Positions 61,335 to 64,000 of a DNA stretch of 64,000 bases are shown here, piece by piece. Positions within the stretch are counted from its first letter, which is position 1. The number at the start of each line of letters is the position of its first letter. The DNA comes from Clostridium_AD frigoriphilum (GTDB lineage Bacteria > Bacillota > Clostridia > Clostridiales > Clostridiaceae): NCBI RefSeq assembly GCF_036541405.1, contig NZ_JAZHFS010000005.1, forward strand, positions 1-64,000, given 5' to 3'. A program made the position numbers and the translations under genes. Below the pieces are notes generated by a model. The model made no database searches. It was given only the letters and a program-made list of their open reading frames with translations, and was not told the DNA's origin.

Positions 61335-62406
61335 TTTTATTTACCCCCTTTAGTTTTCCCTTAGTTTTAAAATTTATTTTATACTTAGTAAAGAATTCAC
61401 TACCTAATACAAAGAATAAAATTATTGCTTGTATTAATTGTGCGGCAGCTTCTGGTATTCCAAACGCTGTTTGAATAAATGATGCACCTTGAACAAGTGC
61501 CGCAAATAGTATAGATACTATTACTATAATAGGTGCAGAAAGTGATGATAACCATGCTATAATTATAGCTGTAAATCCTACTCCACCCGCAACATCCGCA
61601 GAAAGCGTTCTGCTAACAGCTGAAACTTGAATTACGCCTGCAATTCCACATAAGGCACCACTTAAAAATATTGCTATAAACATAGTTTTTCGAATTTTTA
61701 TACCTGCGTATATAGCTGTTTTTTCACTTTCTCCAAGGACCGAAATTTCATAACCCTTCTTAGTATATTTGATAAAAATATATACTAGAATTGTTAATAT
61801 AATTGCGATTATCCATCCCATATTTATACCAAAAACATCTGGAAGTGTTGCATTTGCAGCAAAACTAGGTATTTTCGGGAAGCCCATTGCGTTTTTATCT
61901 CTCCAAGGTCCATATTGAAGATAAGTTATAAACTTTATTGCAATATAATTTAACATTAAGGTTACAATAGTCTCATTAGTATTCCATTTACCCTTAAGTA
62001 ATGCTGCAATTAATGCCCATAATCCCCCACCGAGTATTCCAGCGCAAAACATTATTAAAAGCAATTGAACCTTAGGCATACTCGGAAATTTCAAAGCAAA
62101 ATAAGTAGCAGCAAATGCTCCCATAAGTATTTGTCCTTCTCCTCCAATATTCCAAAATTGCATTCTAAATGCTATAGCTATTCCAAGAGAACTTATAATA
62201 AGTGGTATAGCCTTAATAAATGTTTGCTGGATGCTATAAGTTGAACCAAAACTACCCTGAACAATAGCTGCGTACACATCTATTGGATTAAGGTTAATGA
62301 TTATCAAAAACATAGCAAGTACTACAAGTGATATGAGTATTGCAATACACCTAATTTTAAAATTATCTGTTTTGCTGATTTTAGACCTTTTAACAATCTG
62401 AATCAT
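61327..62406 (-). CDS. Nucleoside-type ABC importer permease 1
   Basis: A 359-residue membrane permease of the same family (NupP/YufP-like). The pattern includes LIISSLGIAIAFRMQFWNIG followed by GEGQILMGAFAA, WNTNETIVTLMLNYIA and a cytoplasmic coupling loop ESEKTAIYAGIKIRK. A longer N-terminus than permease 2 is usual. It begins one base after the ATPase gene ends. Confidence 0.9.
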   Translation of the reverse strand: MIQIVKRSKISKTDNFKIRCIAILISLVVLAMFLIIINLNPIDVYAAIVQGSFGSTYSIQQTFIKAIPLIISSLGIAIAFRMQFWNIGGEGQILMGAFAATYFALKFPSMPKVQLLLIMFCAGILGGGLWALIAALLKGKWNTNETIVTLMLNYIAIKFITYLQYGPWRDKNAMGFPKIPSFAANATLPDVFGINMGWIIAIILTILVYIFIKYTKKGYEISVLGESEKTAIYAGIKIRKTMFIAIFLSGALCGIAGVIQVSAVSRTLSADVAGGVGFTAIIIAWLSSLSAPIIVIVSILFAALVQGASFIQTAFGIPEAAAQLIQAIILFFVLGSEFFTKYKINFKTKGKLKGVNKNE

Positions 62407-63927
62407 CTATACCACCTCCGTATCATCAGTATTTCCAACCATCATCATACCGATTTTTTCTCTAGAAGACTCTTTTGCATCAACTATTCCAGTAATCTTG
62501 CCATCACAAATCACCATAATCCTATCACATAAATGAATTAATACGTCGAGGTCCTCTCCTATGAATAAAACTGCAGTTCCTTTTTTCTTTTCCTCACTTA
62601 TAAGGTCATATATCGTATAACATGTATTAATATCAAGTCCACGAACGGCATATGCCATAATAAGTATTTTAGGATGCATGCTTAATTCTCTTCCAACTAA
62701 TATCTTTTGAATATTACCACCTGATAAATATTTTATAGGATGATATATATCCGGCGTTTTAATCTCAAATTTTTTCACCATTTCTTTTGCTTTTTTAATG
62801 ACTGGCTTTCTATCTATGAATATTCCTTTTTGAGTGTGGTAATCCTTAAGCAAAAGATTATCCACCATACCCATAGACGCAACAAGTCCCATTCCTAATC
62901 TATCTTCTGGTATAAAACTCATACTTATACCTTTATTAATAATATCTCTTGGAGATTTCCCTACAAGGTCTTCCCCCTCTAAAACTATTTTGCCACTCGC
63001 TACCTTCTCAATACCTGCAATAGCTTCACATAATTCTCTTTGTCCACTACCCGCAATTCCAGCAATACCAAGAATTTCGCCTTTTCTAAGACTGAAACTA
63101 ATGTTTTTAAGAATCTCTGCTTTTTCAGCATTTACAACTACTAAATCAGATACCTCAAGCATTACCTCACCAGCCTCTTTATCTACCTTTTTTATAGATA
63201 AATCTGCTTTGCGGCCCATCATTAGCTCTGTTAATTCCTTAGGATTGGTTTCTTCTTTTTTAAGCGTCTTTACAGCTTCACCTTTTCTTAATACAGTAAT
63301 CTTATCGCAAATCTCCATTACTTCATTCATTTTATGACTTATGAATATAATTGCTTTGCCTTTCTCTTTCATACTTCTCATTATTTTAAATAATTTTTCT
63401 GTCTCACTTTCTGTAAACACAGTAGTAGGTTCATCTAATACTAAAATATCAGCACCCCTATAAAGCACTTTAAGTATTTCAAGATTTTGCCTCTCACCTA
63501 CTGGCATCTCTGAAACATATTTATTTAAATCCATTTCCAAATGAAATTTTTCGCATATATCATTAATCTTTTTAATTTCCATCTTATTATTAAAGAAAAT
63601 CCCACTTGTTTGACCAAGTAATATGTTTTGTTTTGCAGTCATTTCCTCAACTAATTTAAAATGTTGATAAATCATTCCTACACCAGCTTTAATTGCATCC
63701 TTTGGACTATTAAAGTTAGTATTTTTTCCATGAATAAAAATAGAACCGCTATCAGGAGTATAAACTCCTGATAACATGTTCATAAGGGTACTTTTACCTG
63801 CCCCATTTTCACCTAGTAGTGCATGGATTTCTCCGCCATGCAAAGTTAAATTCATATTATTATTAGCTATTACTTTCCCGAAGGTTTTACTAATATTTTC
63901 TATAGATACATAAGGGATTTTATCCAT
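62407..63927 (-). CDS. Nucleoside-type ABC importer ATPase (double NBD)
   Basis: A 506-residue protein with two ATP-binding halves, as in NupO/YufO and RbsA-type importers. The first half has Walker A GENGAGKST and Walker B ILVLDEPTTVFTESE, with LALT-like VGERQNLEIL as signature. The second half has GIAGSGQRELCEAIAG, SGGNIQKILVGREL and a degenerate Walker B IMAYAVRGLD, which is normal in this family. It feeds the two permeases downstream. The binding lipoprotein (BMP family) gene would be expected upstream, beyond the window. AGGAGGT precedes the ATG. Confidence 0.93.
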   Translation of the reverse strand: MDKIPYVSIENISKTFGKVIANNNMNLTLHGGEIHALLGENGAGKSTLMNMLSGVYTPDSGSIFIHGKNTNFNSPKDAIKAGVGMIYQHFKLVEEMTAKQNILLGQTSGIFFNNKMEIKKINDICEKFHLEMDLNKYVSEMPVGERQNLEILKVLYRGADILVLDEPTTVFTESETEKLFKIMRSMKEKGKAIIFISHKMNEVMEICDKITVLRKGEAVKTLKKEETNPKELTELMMGRKADLSIKKVDKEAGEVMLEVSDLVVVNAEKAEILKNISFSLRKGEILGIAGIAGSGQRELCEAIAGIEKVASGKIVLEGEDLVGKSPRDIINKGISMSFIPEDRLGMGLVASMGMVDNLLLKDYHTQKGIFIDRKPVIKKAKEMVKKFEIKTPDIYHPIKYLSGGNIQKILVGRELSMHPKILIMAYAVRGLDINTCYTIYDLISEEKKKGTAVLFIGEDLDVLIHLCDRIMVICDGKITGIVDAKESSREKIGMMMVGNTDDTEVV

Positions 63928-64000
63928 ATTTACCTCCTACTTTCTAGCGTATTTATTAGATCATATTGCCCACAAATTTAATAAATATAGCAACCATAAT

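Overview
The window is AT-rich, has strong GGAGG-type ribosome binding sites and encodes Gram-positive surface proteins plus the anaerobic (cobalt-early) cobalamin pathway. This points to a Clostridium sensu stricto-like member of the Firmicutes. Most genes lie on the minus strand. I see no tRNA, rRNA or CRISPR array.

Region 1 (0-7 kb) is a three-gene secreted operon read from 5.8 kb down to 0.15 kb. It encodes a beta-helix protein ending in a type I dockerin, a small Ig-like secreted protein, and a scaffold-like protein with three cohesin domains. A two-domain SLAP protein lies upstream. Region 2 (7.5-16.7 kb) is accessory: an IS4-like transposase, DUF960, RadC, a Xer-type recombinase, several small unknown genes, and a large surface protein combining an apparently dead M28 domain with an intact HEXXH domain.

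Region 3 (17-39 kb) is a surface-protein locus: a 1043-residue repeat protein, a probable S-layer protein, a 432-residue secreted protein, a stand-alone N-terminal module, a DUF4397 protein, a double 5'-nucleotidase and a glucosaminidase. Five proteins of regions 2-3 share a related N-terminal module. Four copies of an ECF-sigma-like promoter motif (TGCAAC-N17-CGTTATA) precede some of them. A PfoR/EIIC-like membrane protein, an MCP, a ParE/Phd pair and DegV/PadR genes sit in between, and short GTGCCAC hairpins separate three of these genes.

Region 4 (39-54 kb) is the cobalamin locus. cobT-cobC-cobU-cobS form one operon. cbiK-cobD-cbiA-cbiC-(L7/L12-like)-cbiD-cbiE-cbiL-cbiF-cbiH-cbiJ form another, led by a cobalamin riboswitch with a terminator. 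cbiG is displaced to 59-60 kb, and no cbiT is seen. Between the two operons sits a solitary REP-associated tyrosine transposase (RAYT) gene.

From 36.9 to 60.3 kb nearly every wider intergenic gap carries copies of a REP-like motif (core GGGACGGTTAACAACTAAT). I count about 33, many in short tandem arrays, and two of them form near-perfect inverted repeats around the RAYT gene. This RAYT/REP system is the most interesting feature of the window. Region 5 (54-64 kb) holds DUF3892, a zinc-type ABC transporter lacking its binding protein, a nitroreductase, an HNH protein, ribosomal protein S1, CbiG and a nucleoside-type (BMP family) ABC importer.
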